DNA of 64,000 nt from VRUE01 sp035693025 (GCA_035693025.1 DASSHI010000004.1:62001-126000); one strand, 5' to 3'. Shown: positions 8,396 through 17,460, counted from the first letter of the stretch. A program made the numbers and translations. Notes: generated from the letters alone by a model not told the origin.

Positions 8396-9457
8396 CTACC
8401 AGCCGCCACCCACGCTCGGTTCGAAGGCGTTCCTGGCGAGGATCTTCTGGCGACCGCCGCCCCAGGGGATGCGGACGACGTCGTGGGCGGGGCCGGGCTC
8501 GAAGCCACCGGTGGCGGCGATGACGAACTTGCCGTCGGGCGAGACGGCGGCGCCGATCGCGCCCTGCTCGGTCGCCTTGACGAGCGGGCGCTGGGAGCCG
8601 GTTTCGGCGTTGACGGTGACGGCATAGGTCAGATCCTGTCCCTCGAACTGGGCAAGCAGGCGGACGCCGTTCGCCGAGGTCGCCGTCGGGTAGAGGCCCT
8701 GCGCGAGCTGGCTCACCCTCGTATGCGTGAGCTGCCGCACCATCCCGCCGGCCGGGCTCATCGTGAACAGCTCGTTCTTCGGCCCGTAGCGCCGCTTTCC
8801 ACCGCCGAGCTGCTTGACGAAGACGATCTCTTCCCGCGGGCCCCAGAGGGGAGCGAGCGAGCGGTGGTCGCTGGTCAGACGGGCGGGGCTGGGAGCCTTG
8901 ACGAAGACCGTGCCCGGAGCGGGGACGTCGAATCGATAGACGTCGCTGCGCGGCGGGAACCGTTCGCTCGCCGCCCGTCCGTAGACGATCGAACCGCCCT
9001 GGGGGTCGAAGCTGACCCCGTTGAAGTAGCCCTTTGCGACGGTCCGCTGCGCCCCGCTGATCGTGTCGATCAGGACCAGCCGCTTGGCCCCCACTTCGGG
9101 ACCGAGCACGGCCGCGACCGACTTGGAATCGGGCGACCAGGCGAAGATCGACGGTTCTCGCCAGCCGCTGGCCAACGTGGCGGCCGGGGCGCTGCCGTCG
9201 GCCGGCACGAGGACCAGTTCGGGCTTAGCCTTCGCGCCCTTCCCCTGGTGCAGCAGGGCGACGGTCTGGCCGTCGGGCGAGACGTGCGGGTTAGAGCCTT
9301 CGACCAGGCGATGCGCTGCCGAGCCGTCGTCGGCCGCGGCCCAGACGACCGAGTTGGACGGGTGCCGCGCGAAGGCAAGCGTGGCCTGGGCGGCGGCGGG
9401 CGCAATCGCGAAGCCGGCGAGAAGGACGAGGAGCGAGAGCCATCTCAGTCTTTTCAT
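8396..9457 (-). CDS. Exported TolB-like (PD40/WD40) beta-propeller protein
   Basis: The 353-residue protein starts with a clear signal peptide (MKRLRWLSLLVLLAGF, cleavage near AAAQA). It then carries repeated propeller blades with the PD40 signature: HVSPDGQTVALLHQG, FAWSPDSKSVAAVLG, SFDPQGGSIVYG and AVSPDGKFVIAATGG. Such TolB-type propellers are usually periplasmic or extracellular binding or scaffold proteins. The frame is open upstream to 9502, but the ATG at 9457 immediately precedes the signal peptide and is taken as the start. It follows thrB by 45 bases on the same strand, but nothing links it to threonine synthesis. There are no catalytic motifs. Confidence 0.8.
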   Translation of the reverse strand: MKRLRWLSLLVLLAGFAIAPAAAQATLAFARHPSNSVVWAAADDGSAAHRLVEGSNPHVSPDGQTVALLHQGKGAKAKPELVLVPADGSAPAATLASGWREPSIFAWSPDSKSVAAVLGPEVGAKRLVLIDTISGAQRTVAKGYFNGVSFDPQGGSIVYGRAASERFPPRSDVYRFDVPAPGTVFVKAPSPARLTSDHRSLAPLWGPREEIVFVKQLGGGKRRYGPKNELFTMSPAGGMVRQLTHTRVSQLAQGLYPTATSANGVRLLAQFEGQDLTYAVTVNAETGSQRPLVKATEQGAIGAAVSPDGKFVIAATGGFEPGPAHDVVRIPWGGGRQKILARNAFEPSVGGGW

Positions 9458-9502
9458 GGCGTGATCGTAGTCGCGGATGCGCCGCGAAGCGAGTGGTGGC
9501 AC

Positions 9503-10387
9503 CTACAGCTCGGGCACGTCGGCGCCGAGCGGCGTGAACGGCATGCGGCGCACCTCGGCCCAGCCCGCGCAACGGCGCTCGAGCTCCTCGCTGACCTTGC
9601 CGGCGTCCTGCCAGGTGGTCCAGACGAGAACGGTTGGGCCGGCGCCGGAGATCGTCGCCCCGAGGGCGCCGAGCTCACGGGCGCCGTCGACCAGCTCCAT
9701 CGAGCGCGGGTAGAGGTCGCGCCGCCGTCCCTGGTGGATCCGGTCGGCGAGACCGGCCGCGATCAGGCCGGGGTCGTTCGCGGAGAGGCCGAGGGTCAGC
9801 CTGGCTGCGGAAAAGACGTTCGAGAGCGCGTCGGCGAGCGGGACCTCGTCCGGAATCGCCTCGCGCGCCCGCTCGGTCGGCACTTCCTCCCCGGGGATGA
9901 CGAGCACGCCCTCGAGCCCGTCCGGAGGCGCCAGCCGCGAGCACTCGGGCGGACCCTCGCCCGGGTCCGGGTCGCAGATGACGAAGCCTCCATAGATCGC
10001 GGCGGCGACGTTGTCGGGATGGCCCTCGATCTCGCTCGCGCGGGCAAGCAGCTGCTCCGGGGAGAGCGCCAGCTCGTAGAGGTGGTCGGCGGCAACCAGG
10101 CCGGCGACGATCGCCGCCGCACTGGAGCCGAGCCCACGCCCCAGCGGGATCGCCCGCGTGACGCGGAAGGCGATCCCGTCGGCCGAGTGCAGCGTCTCGA
10201 AGGCGCGCACGAGCAGGTTGTCGCGACCCGTCGGCACGTCGACCGGACCGGGGTCGAAGCCGAACTCGCCGGCCTCCTCGACCTCGAGCTCGAGGAAGAG
10301 GTCGAGCGCCGCCGCCATCACGTCATAGCCCGGCCCGAGGTTCGCCGAGGACGCGGGCACGCGGACCAGGCGCCGGCGTGCGGTCAA
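9503..10387 (-). CDS. thrB: Homoserine kinase
   Basis: The 294-residue GHMP-superfamily kinase shows the N-terminal VRVPASSANLGPGYD motif, the ATP-binding PLGRGLGSSAAAIVAG loop and the C-terminal GATISGAGPTVLV motif. It phosphorylates homoserine to O-phosphohomoserine, the substrate of the threonine synthase encoded just upstream. The frame is open far upstream into thrC, but family N-termini begin right before VRVPA. A TTG codon at 10387 fits this and overlaps the thrC stop as TTGA, giving probable translational coupling. The Shine-Dalgarno sequence inside the thrC end is weak. Confidence 0.93.
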   Translation of the reverse strand: MTARRRLVRVPASSANLGPGYDVMAAALDLFLELEVEEAGEFGFDPGPVDVPTGRDNLLVRAFETLHSADGIAFRVTRAIPLGRGLGSSAAAIVAGLVAADHLYELALSPEQLLARASEIEGHPDNVAAAIYGGFVICDPDPGEGPPECSRLAPPDGLEGVLVIPGEEVPTERAREAIPDEVPLADALSNVFSAARLTLGLSANDPGLIAAGLADRIHQGRRRDLYPRSMELVDGARELGALGATISGAGPTVLVWTTWQDAGKVSEELERRCAGWAEVRRMPFTPLGADVPEL

Positions 10388-11415
10388 TCGAACACCACGC
10401 GCTCGACCGCGCTGAGGTCGTTCTCGCAGTTGATCACCGCCGGGGCTTTGGAGAGCGCCGTGTCGGGGTCCTTGAGGCCGTGGCCGGTGAGCACGCAGAC
10501 GACCGACTCCGGCGGCGCCGAGCCCTCCGCCACCGGCAGGCCATGGGCGAGCAGGCCGGCGACCGAGGCGGCCGAGGCGGGCTCGCAGAAGACCCCCTCG
10601 CTCGCCGCCAGCCAGCGATAGGCGTCGAGGATCTGCGCGTCGGAGACGGCGGCGACGCGACCGCGGGAGGCGGTGAAGGCGCCCATCGCCTCCTCCCAAC
10701 GAGCCGGGTTGCCGATCCGGATCGCCGACGCCACGGTCTCCGGCGCCGCGACCGGCGCGCCGCCGACCAACGGCGCCGCCCCGGCTGCCTGGAAGCCATA
10801 GACGATCGGCTTCGCGCCGAGCTCCTCGAAGCCCTTCCACCAGGCGGTCACGTTGCCGGCGTTGCCGACCGGGATCGCCAGCGCGCCCGGCGCCTCGCCC
10901 AGCTCCTCGACCACCTCGAAGGCCGCCGTCTTCTGCCCCTCGATGCGATAGGGGTTTACCGAGTTGACCAGCTCGATCGGGTGCTTCTCGGCCAGCCGAC
11001 GGACGATCGTCAGGGCCTCGTCGAAGTTGCCCTGCAGGGCGATTACGCGGGCGCCGTGCATCAACGCCTGGGCAAGCTTGCCGATCGCGATTTTTCCCTC
11101 CGGCACGATCACCGCGCCGCGCATCCCGGCCCGCGCCGCGTAGGCGGCGGCGCTCGCGGCGGTGTTGCCGGTCGAGGCGCAGATCACCGCCTCGGCCCCG
11201 CGCCCCTTGGCCCGCGAGACCGCCACCGTCATCCCCCGGTCCTTGAAGGACCCGGTCGGGTTGGCGCCTTCGAACTTGAGGTAGGCGCGGGCCTCGATCC
11301 GCTCGGAGAGCCGCGGCGCCTCGATCAGCGGCGTCGAGCCCTCGTTGAGCGAGACGACCGGGTCGCCCGGCTCCAACGGCAGCCGGTCCCGGTAGCGCTC
11401 GATCAGCGGCTTCAA
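10384..11415 (-). CDS. thrC: Threonine synthase
   Basis: The 343-residue PLP enzyme has the lysine motif PTGSFKDRGM, the phosphate-binding ASTGNTAASAAAY loop and the GNAGNVTAWW glycine loop of fold-type II threonine synthases. It converts O-phosphohomoserine to threonine. The apparent frame extends to 11517, but the upstream part overlaps hom. The TTG at 11415 is preceded by GAGGAGGAG five bases upstream, forms a TTGA overlap with the hom stop, and gives the family-typical beginning KPLIERYRDRLP. It sits between hom and thrB in one tightly packed operon. Confidence 0.94.
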   Translation of the reverse strand: MKPLIERYRDRLPLEPGDPVVSLNEGSTPLIEAPRLSERIEARAYLKFEGANPTGSFKDRGMTVAVSRAKGRGAEAVICASTGNTAASAAAYAARAGMRGAVIVPEGKIAIGKLAQALMHGARVIALQGNFDEALTIVRRLAEKHPIELVNSVNPYRIEGQKTAAFEVVEELGEAPGALAIPVGNAGNVTAWWKGFEELGAKPIVYGFQAAGAAPLVGGAPVAAPETVASAIRIGNPARWEEAMGAFTASRGRVAAVSDAQILDAYRWLAASEGVFCEPASAASVAGLLAHGLPVAEGSAPPESVVCVLTGHGLKDPDTALSKAPAVINCENDLSAVERVVFD

Positions 11416-12635
11416 ACGAACTCCTCCTCGATCACCCGGATGAACCTGGGCGCCGCGCGCAGCTCGTCGAGGCGGCCGATCTCCCCGACCGCCGCCGCGA
11501 AGCGCGACTCGAGGCACTCGTGGACGACCATCACCAGGCGGGCGTCGTCGCCGAAGCCGCGCTGGACGACGCTCTTCACCGAGATCTCGTTCTCGCCCAG
11601 CACCTGGGCGATGCGGGCGAGGACGCCGGGCTCGTCGGCGACCTCGAGGTGCAGGTAGAAGGACGAGGTGACGTCGGTGACGAGCGGCAGCTCCGCGCCG
11701 GCATCATGCACCGGCGCGTCCCCGGAGAGGATCGAGACGAGGTCGCCGAGCACTGCCGACGCGGTCTCGACGCCGCCGGCGCCGGGCCCCGACATCGTCA
11801 CCTCGGTGATCGCCGGCGCCTCGACCATGACCGCGTTGAACGGGCCGCCGACAGGCGCCAGCGGGTGGCCGCCGTAGAGGAAGCAGGGGAAGACGCGGAC
11901 GCTGATCCCGCCGTCGCGGCGCTCGGCCACCCCGAGCAGCTTCAGCGAGAGGTCGAGCTCCTTGGCGTAGGCGAGGTCGTCGGGCTGGATCGCCTCGATG
12001 CCCTCGTAGGCGACCTGGTCGAGCGTTATCGGAACGTGGAAGGCGAGCCGGGCGAGGATCGCCATCTTCGCCGCGGCATCGGCGCCGTTGACGTCGTCGC
12101 TCGGGTCGGCCTCGGCATAACCCAGCTCCTGCGCCCGCGCCAGCACCTGCTCGTAAGCGGCCCCGCTCGCCGCCATCTCGCTGAGGATGAAGTTGGTCGT
12201 GCCGTTGACGATGCCGAAGACCTTGTCGATCTCGGTCGCGCCGAAGCTCTCCTGAATCGTGCGCACGATCGGGATCACACCCGCTACGGCGGCCTCGAAG
12301 CGCAGCTGAACTCCCGCCTCGCGGGCGACGGCGAAGAGCTCCTCGCCGTGCTGCGCCAGGAGCTGCTTGTTGGCCGTGACGACCGGCCGCCCGGCGCGCA
12401 GGGCGTCGAGGACATAGGCCCGGGCCGGATCGGTCCCGCCGATCAGCTCGACGATCACGTCGGAGCGCTCGAGGATCTCGCTGAAGTCGCCCTCGCCACG
12501 GGTCAGCGTGCCGGCCAGCTCGGGCCGCCGCCCGGTCGCCGCCTCGACGGCGTCCGCGCGCTCACCCAGCATCGCGGCGAAGGCGCCGCCGACCGTGCCG
12601 CGGCCGAGCAGCCCGATGCGGACCTGATCAGACAT
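11412..12635 (-). CDS. hom: Homoserine dehydrogenase (with ACT domain)
   Basis: The 407-residue protein has an N-terminal NAD(P)-binding fold (GLLGRGTVGGAF) and the catalytic region with VTANKQLLAQHG, GIVNGTTNFIL and ADPSDDVNGADAAAK. A C-terminal ACT domain (about 325-400, beginning SFYLHLEVADEPGVLARIA) usually confers feedback inhibition by threonine. It reduces aspartate semialdehyde to homoserine. Its ATG at 12635 overlaps the end of lysA by 8 bases and its stop overlaps thrC. The four genes lysA-hom-thrC-thrB therefore form one translationally linked unit at the lysine/threonine branch point. Confidence 0.96.
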   Translation of the reverse strand: MSDQVRIGLLGRGTVGGAFAAMLGERADAVEAATGRRPELAGTLTRGEGDFSEILERSDVIVELIGGTDPARAYVLDALRAGRPVVTANKQLLAQHGEELFAVAREAGVQLRFEAAVAGVIPIVRTIQESFGATEIDKVFGIVNGTTNFILSEMAASGAAYEQVLARAQELGYAEADPSDDVNGADAAAKMAILARLAFHVPITLDQVAYEGIEAIQPDDLAYAKELDLSLKLLGVAERRDGGISVRVFPCFLYGGHPLAPVGGPFNAVMVEAPAITEVTMSGPGAGGVETASAVLGDLVSILSGDAPVHDAGAELPLVTDVTSSFYLHLEVADEPGVLARIAQVLGENEISVKSVVQRGFGDDARLVMVVHECLESRFAAAVGEIGRLDELRAAPRFIRVIEEEFV

Positions 12636-13932
12636 CGCGCGAGGTGAGGTCCTCGTAGGACTCGCGTCGCACGACGACGCGAGCCTCGCCGTCGCGGCAG
12701 AAGATCACCGGCGGGCGGGTGACGCCGTTGTAGTTGCTCGCCATCGCGTGGCCGTAGGCGCCGGTCGCGGGGGTGACGAGGACGTCTCCGACCGCGGGCT
12801 CGGCCAGCGTCGCGTCGCGCACGATCACGTCGCCCGACTCGCAGTGCATCCCGGCGACCGTCGCCGCCGTCTCAGCCGCAGCGCCGGCGCGGTCGGCGAT
12901 CAGCGCTTCGTAGCGCGAGCCGTAAAGCATCGGCCGCAGGTTGTCGGACATGCCGCCGTCGACGGCGACGTAGGTGCGCACGCCGGGGATCTCCTTGACC
13001 GTGCCGACCCGGTAGGCGGTGAGGCCGGCGTTGGCGACCAGCGAGCGGCCCGGCTCGACCAGGATGCGGACGCCTTCGCCGAAGACCTCGCGGACGCCGC
13101 GCACCTTGACCTCGACGTAGGAGTCGATCGAGGGCGGCTCGTCCTCGGCCGTATAAGCGACGCCGAGGCCGCCGCCGACGTTGACCAGGCGGCACCAGTC
13201 GCCGGCGAGCTCGCCGATCGCGCGGATCGCCAGCGTGTAGGGCTCGAGCTCGAAGATCTGCGAGCCGATGTGGGCGTGCAACCCGACGAGATCGAGCACG
13301 TCGGAGCCGAGCACCCGCTCGATCGCGCGCGCCGCCAGCCCGTCCTCGAGCCCGAAGCCGAACTTAGAGTCGAGCTGACCGGTCGTGATGTAGTCGTGGG
13401 TCGAGGGCTTGATCCCCGGCGTGACGCGGATCAGCACGTCCTGCGGTTCGTCCAGCAGGCGCTCGCAGCGCTCGATCTCGTCGAAGGAATCGAGGATCAG
13501 GTGGCCGACCCCGACGCGGGCGGCGAAGAGGATCTCCTCGTCGGTCTTGTTGTTGCCGTGCATGTGGATGCGGGACGGCTCGAAACCGGCTTGCAGCGCC
13601 ATGTGCAGCTCGCCGCCCGATGCTACGTCGACCGAGAGCCCCTCCTCGGCGAAGAGCCGGTAGGCGGCGGTGCAGGGGAAGGACTTGCTGGCGAAGAGGA
13701 CTTCGAAGTCCTCACATCGCCTTGCGAAGGCCTCGCGGTAGGCGCGCGCCCGCGAGCGCAGCTCGTCCTCGGCATAGAGATAGGCGGGCGTGCCGTGCTC
13801 GGCCGCGAGCTCGACTACGTCGCAACCGGCGACCTCGAGGTGCCCGCGCTCGTTGACCCGACTGCCCGCCGGATAGACCGGCGAGCCCGCGATCGGGTCC
13901 GCAACTGCACCTGCCTGTCCGCGCTCGGGCAT
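12628..13932 (-). CDS. lysA: Diaminopimelate decarboxylase
   Basis: The 434-residue protein belongs to the fold-type III PLP decarboxylases. The PLP lysine motif reads VLFASKSFPC, the glycine-rich phosphate site reads VNVGGGLGVAY, and the catalytic cysteine motif is MHCESGDVIVRD. It decarboxylates meso-diaminopimelate to L-lysine in the last step of the pathway. The ATG at 13932 is the first gene start of the aspartate-family operon. The 48-base upstream gap holds a hairpin that could end transcription from the preceding gene. The length is normal for the family. Confidence 0.96.
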   Translation of the reverse strand: MPERGQAGAVADPIAGSPVYPAGSRVNERGHLEVAGCDVVELAAEHGTPAYLYAEDELRSRARAYREAFARRCEDFEVLFASKSFPCTAAYRLFAEEGLSVDVASGGELHMALQAGFEPSRIHMHGNNKTDEEILFAARVGVGHLILDSFDEIERCERLLDEPQDVLIRVTPGIKPSTHDYITTGQLDSKFGFGLEDGLAARAIERVLGSDVLDLVGLHAHIGSQIFELEPYTLAIRAIGELAGDWCRLVNVGGGLGVAYTAEDEPPSIDSYVEVKVRGVREVFGEGVRILVEPGRSLVANAGLTAYRVGTVKEIPGVRTYVAVDGGMSDNLRPMLYGSRYEALIADRAGAAAETAATVAGMHCESGDVIVRDATLAEPAVGDVLVTPATGAYGHAMASNYNGVTRPPVIFCRDGEARVVVRRESYEDLTSRDV

Positions 13933-13960
13933 GGGACGGCATTGTGACGGTTGAGCGGGG

Positions 13961-13982
13961 GACCGGCGGCTGCCGGCCGGTC
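13961..13982 (-). terminator. Hairpin between the anchored protein gene and lysA
   Basis: GACCGGC (13961-13967) pairs with GCCGGTC (13976-13982) around an 8-base loop, in the 48-base gap between the upstream anchored-protein gene and lysA. The right arm reaches the first bases of the upstream gene's stop codon. There is no U-tract, so it is a weak terminator candidate. Confidence 0.35.
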
Positions 13983-14712
13983 AGCGACCGACGCCGAGCA
14001 GGCCGCCGACCGTTTCCTGGGTCTTTTCGACGGTCTTGTCGACGGTTTCGCCGACGACGGATTCGGGACCGGCGGCTCCGGCGACGACTTCTTCGGCCGC
14101 CTGGGTGGCGCCGGCTTCGCCCAGCGTCCCGCCGGTCGCTTCGTCGACCCCGGAAACGGTCTTGTCGACCGTTTCCGTGACCTTCGCCGACGTCGACGGG
14201 CTGCTGCTGCCGGTGCCCGTGCCGCTTGCAGCGGAGCCGGACGGCCTGGTCGAGCCGCCGCCGCCCGAGCCGCCGCCACTGGAGACTGCCTCGCCGGATG
14301 ACGCCGGAGCCGGGCTGGAGCCCCCGCCCGTGGGGTTTCGACCCCCCTCGCGCGGGGCCGGCGTCGAGCCGGGCGCGGTCACTGCGGGCGAGCCGGCCTG
14401 CGGGGAGGCGGTGCCGGGCGAGATCGTTGCAACCCGCTGTCCCTGGCTGCCGCCACCGTCGGCCGGGCCGGCAGCGCTTGCCGCCCCCGCCGGGGCGGCT
14501 TGGCTCGCTCCCAGCGCCACCCGAACCCCCGGGGCCGCAGGACGAGCAGGTGCGATCGCCGTGCCGCCGGAATCCTCTTCCCCAAGGGCCGCAAGCGGCC
14601 AGTCGCGCAGGCCTTGCAGGGAGACGAGCATCACGAAGACCACCACGGCCGCTCCGACCAGCGCCGTGCCGGATACCGCTCCTGCTAGATAGGTGCGTGC
14701 TTGGCGGACCAT
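13981..14712 (-). CDS. Membrane-anchored Ser/Gly/Pro-rich low-complexity protein
   Basis: The 243-residue protein has a short basic N-terminus and one strong membrane segment (about residues 9-31, SGTALVGAAVVVFVMLVSL). A long low-complexity tail rich in Gly, Ser, Ala, Pro and Thr follows, probably outside the cell. Near the C-terminus the phrase ETVDKTV occurs twice, in a region predicted helical. The ATG at 14712 is preceded by GGAGG four bases upstream; a TTG nine codons earlier is less likely. No enzymatic motif is seen. It lies between lysA and a wall endopeptidase gene, so a cell-envelope role is plausible but inferred. Confidence 0.6.
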   Translation of the reverse strand: MVRQARTYLAGAVSGTALVGAAVVVFVMLVSLQGLRDWPLAALGEEDSGGTAIAPARPAAPGVRVALGASQAAPAGAASAAGPADGGGSQGQRVATISPGTASPQAGSPAVTAPGSTPAPREGGRNPTGGGSSPAPASSGEAVSSGGGSGGGGSTRPSGSAASGTGTGSSSPSTSAKVTETVDKTVSGVDEATGGTLGEAGATQAAEEVVAGAAGPESVVGETVDKTVEKTQETVGGLLGVGR

Positions 14713-14819
14713 CTCGCCTCCGTCTCGCTTGCTACCCAAGGGTCTCAGGAGCGAATCGGTTTCGCATACCCACTAATTGAGTTTTTGAGCGATTTCGGGC
14801 CCGGCCGCGCCCCGGCGAT

Positions 14820-16013
14820 CTAGAGGTAGCCCATCGGATCGGTGGGCGCGCCGTCGATCCGCACCTCGAAGTGCACGTGTGGGCCGAAGCAGTGACCGGT
14901 GCAGTCGCTGTAGCCGATCACCTGGCCCTGGGACACCTGCTGGCCGGCCGAGACCGCGAAGGATTCCTGGTGGGCGTAGCAAGTCGACAGGCCGCCGCCA
15001 TGGTCGATGCAGGTGAAGTTCCCGTAGCCACCGCTGCTCGCCTCGGGCTCGGTGAAGATCACCGTGCCTGCCGCCGCGGCGCGGATCGGCGTGCCGCTGG
15101 GCACTGCGATGTCGATCCCCTCGTGGAACTCGGCGCCGCCGAAGCGTGAGCCGAAGCCGGAGACGACCGGACCGTCGACCGGCCAGATCAAGCCGCTGCC
15201 ACCGCCTCGGATCGGCCCGGCAGGCAACGGCGCCGAGCCGGTGCCCGCCAGGCGGGCGGCGAGCTTCGCCTGAATCGAGGCGACGTCGCCGTCGAGGTCG
15301 CGTTCGGTTTCGGTGATCCTTTCCAGCGCGGCCTCGCGCTCCCGACGTGCCGCAACCAAGCTCGACTGGCGCTGCTGCACCGCTGAGCGGGCATCGGCGA
15401 GCGCCTGCTCTTCGGAGGCGATCGCGTCGCGTGCGGATTCGATCCGGTCCTTGGCGGAGCGCAGGCGCGTGACCGTGCGCCTGACCTGGTTGCGCAGGTC
15501 GCGCACCCGCGAGACGACCGCTTCGTCGAGGCCGTTGATGCGGTTGAGGTACTCGGTGCGGTTGACCAGCTCGTCGTAGCCGCCCGCTTCGATCAGCACG
15601 TTGAGGATGTCCGGCGTGCCCGTCTCGTACATCGCGACGAGGCGTTCGCGCAGCGAGCCCAGGGCGCGTTTCAGATGGGCGCGGACGACCGCGAGGTGCT
15701 TCTTCGCGACGTCGAGCTCGGCGACCGCGCCATCCAGTTCGCGCTGCTTGGCGTCCAGCCGAACCTTCACTTCGGCCTCCTGGGAGCGCAGCGCCGCAAC
15801 CTCGCCCGTCAGCCGTTCGATCTTCGACTTGTAGCCCGCGATCGTCGAAGTCAGCACGCCCTTCCGCGCGCGCACCTCGGAAAGCTTCGCTTCCTTGGCG
15901 TCGAGCTTCGATTCGAGGTCCTTAGCCGGCGCCGTCGCGCCGCAGGCGAGCAGCACGACGAGCGCCGCGGCAGCGACCAGCGGAGCCACCGGGACGAGGC
16001 GGGGCTTGAGCAT
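14820..16013 (-). CDS. M23 (LytM-type) murein endopeptidase with coiled-coil N-terminus
   Basis: The 397-residue protein begins with a signal/lipoprotein-like segment (VAAAALVVLLACGATA). A long coiled coil (about 30-240) resembles EnvC/PcsB-type hydrolase regulators. The C-terminal LytM domain carries HEGIDIAVPSGTPI and HVHFEVRI, i.e. the HxxxD and HxH zinc ligands, so it is probably catalytically active. The family cleaves peptidoglycan cross-links or activates amidases at division. The coiled coil suggests partner control, for instance by an FtsEX-type complex; no ftsEX genes are in the window. The length is typical. Confidence 0.88.
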   Translation of the reverse strand: MLKPRLVPVAPLVAAAALVVLLACGATAPAKDLESKLDAKEAKLSEVRARKGVLTSTIAGYKSKIERLTGEVAALRSQEAEVKVRLDAKQRELDGAVAELDVAKKHLAVVRAHLKRALGSLRERLVAMYETGTPDILNVLIEAGGYDELVNRTEYLNRINGLDEAVVSRVRDLRNQVRRTVTRLRSAKDRIESARDAIASEEQALADARSAVQQRQSSLVAARREREAALERITETERDLDGDVASIQAKLAARLAGTGSAPLPAGPIRGGGSGLIWPVDGPVVSGFGSRFGGAEFHEGIDIAVPSGTPIRAAAAGTVIFTEPEASSGGYGNFTCIDHGGGLSTCYAHQESFAVSAGQQVSQGQVIGYSDCTGHCFGPHVHFEVRIDGAPTDPMGYL

Positions 16014-16073
16014 CGCGCGCAGGCTAGCTGAGCGCGAATTTGGCCCGGCGGGGCGCTTTATCCCTGCAAAACG

Positions 16074-17342
16074 CTATGCAGCGACGGGCTCTTTGGCGGC
16101 GGCCTTCTCCGCCTCAGCCACGACTTCGGCCGCATATCCCAGCCGCTCGCCGTATTCCCTCGCCTGCATGCGCGAGATGACCATGCGCTGGATCTCCGCC
16201 GTGCCCTCGAAGAGCTGGTAGATCTTGGCGTCGCGGAAGAACTTCTCCAGCGGCAGCTCAGGGCTCCAGGCGTCAGGGCCGACCAGGTCCATCAGCGTCG
16301 TCGTCGCCCACATCGTCACGTCGCCGGCCTTGAGCTTCGACATCGAGCCCTGCCCGCCGCGCATCGGAATGCCGCTGCGGCCCATCCAGGCGGCCCGCTG
16401 GACCAGCAGGCGCGCGGCTTCGATCTCGGTGGCGACGTCGGCCAGCGTCTGCTGGATGCGCTGGGTCTGCAGCAGCGGCGTGCCGCCTTCGGAGCGCCCG
16501 TCGAGGTACTCGAGCGTGAACTCGTAGGCGGCCTGGGCGATGCCCAGAGCCGAGGCGCCGACCAGCGGGCGGGTGATCTCGAAGGTGGCGAGCGCGTCGG
16601 CACCGCGCGATTTCTTTCCTTCGCGCCCGCGCTGCAGCTTCTTCTCCAGCTTCTCCTCGCCGCCGAGCAGGTTCTCGGCTGGGATTCGGCAGTCCTCGAG
16701 CACGATCTCCGCGGTATGGGAGGCGCGGATGCCGAGCTTGGACTCCTTTTTGCCCTGGCTCAGGCCGGGGGTGCCTTTGCCGATCACGAAGGAGGCCTGT
16801 CCGCGGGTGCCGAGACTGGGGTCGACGGTGGCGACGACGACGTGGACGTCGGCGATGCCGCCGTTGGTGATGAAGACCTTGGTGCCGTTGAGGACCCACT
16901 CGTCGCCGTCGCGCTTGGCGGTCGTCTTCAGGCTCTTGACGTCGGAGCCTGCCTGCGGCTCCGTCACCGCGTAGGCGCCGAGTTTCACCTCGTCACCGAC
17001 CCCAAAGCACTCGGGGACCCACTGGGCGATCTGCTCGGGAGTGCCGGAGGAGGCGATGCCGGCGGCGGCGAGGCCGGAGCCGGAGATGGCCAGAGCGATG
17101 CCCGCGCAGCCCCAGTGGAACTCTTCCGCGGAGATCACCTGCATCTGCCCCTCGGAGTCGGCAGCCGAGCGCTGAATCGCCTCCAGGCCGCCAAAGCCCT
17201 GCGCCCGCGCCTCTTTTATTACCTCCCAGGGAATGCTCTCCTCTTCGTCGTGCTTGCGCGCGGCGGGACGGATCACGTCGCGGGCGAAGGCCCTGGCGCG
17301 ATCCTTGAACTCCTGCTGCTCGTCGTTAAGTGCGAAATCCAT
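16074..17342 (-). CDS. Acyl-CoA dehydrogenase
   Basis: The 422-residue flavoprotein shows the acyl-CoA dehydrogenase signatures AYAVTEPQAGSDVKSL and QLFEGTAEIQRMVISR, with N-terminal helical, middle beta and C-terminal helical domains. It oxidises an acyl-CoA to the trans-2-enoyl-CoA using FAD. The ATG at 17342 follows a GAGGGGGA ribosome site; the longer frame to 17426 would read through the operator. An 18-bp palindrome (17375-17392) 33 bases upstream almost matches one in front of the thiolase gene, which suggests control by the same acyl-CoA-responsive repressor. A lysine/glutamate-rich stretch near 225-245 (EEKLEKKLQRGREGKK) is an unusual insertion. Confidence 0.92.
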   Translation of the reverse strand: MDFALNDEQQEFKDRARAFARDVIRPAARKHDEEESIPWEVIKEARAQGFGGLEAIQRSAADSEGQMQVISAEEFHWGCAGIALAISGSGLAAAGIASSGTPEQIAQWVPECFGVGDEVKLGAYAVTEPQAGSDVKSLKTTAKRDGDEWVLNGTKVFITNGGIADVHVVVATVDPSLGTRGQASFVIGKGTPGLSQGKKESKLGIRASHTAEIVLEDCRIPAENLLGGEEKLEKKLQRGREGKKSRGADALATFEITRPLVGASALGIAQAAYEFTLEYLDGRSEGGTPLLQTQRIQQTLADVATEIEAARLLVQRAAWMGRSGIPMRGGQGSMSKLKAGDVTMWATTTLMDLVGPDAWSPELPLEKFFRDAKIYQLFEGTAEIQRMVISRMQAREYGERLGYAAEVVAEAEKAAAKEPVAA

Positions 17343-17374
17343 TCGTCCCCCTCGTCGAAGCGCTTTCAAGTCGT

Positions 17375-17392
17375 TGATTGACTGGTCAGTCA
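17375..17392. promoter_or_regulatory. TetR/FadR-like operator upstream of acyl-CoA dehydrogenase
   Basis: TGATTGACTGGTCAGTCA matches the perfect palindrome at 25435-25452 in 16 of 18 positions. A slightly shifted dyad, GATTGACTG-GT-CAGTCAATC (17376-17395), is perfect in both 9-bp arms. Both sites precede acyl-CoA catabolic genes. The regulator itself is not in the window. Confidence 0.65.
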
Positions 17393-17460
17393 ATCGCTTC
17401 GGGAGTTTAGCTGACCGACCAGCCAACTCTGCGAGAACGGGAACCGTCTAGCCTGCCGCC

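Noticed and set aside
14200..14320. Gly/Ser/Pro codon runs as a tandem DNA repeat
   Set aside because: The repetition is at the amino-acid level (low-complexity tail) without regular DNA units.
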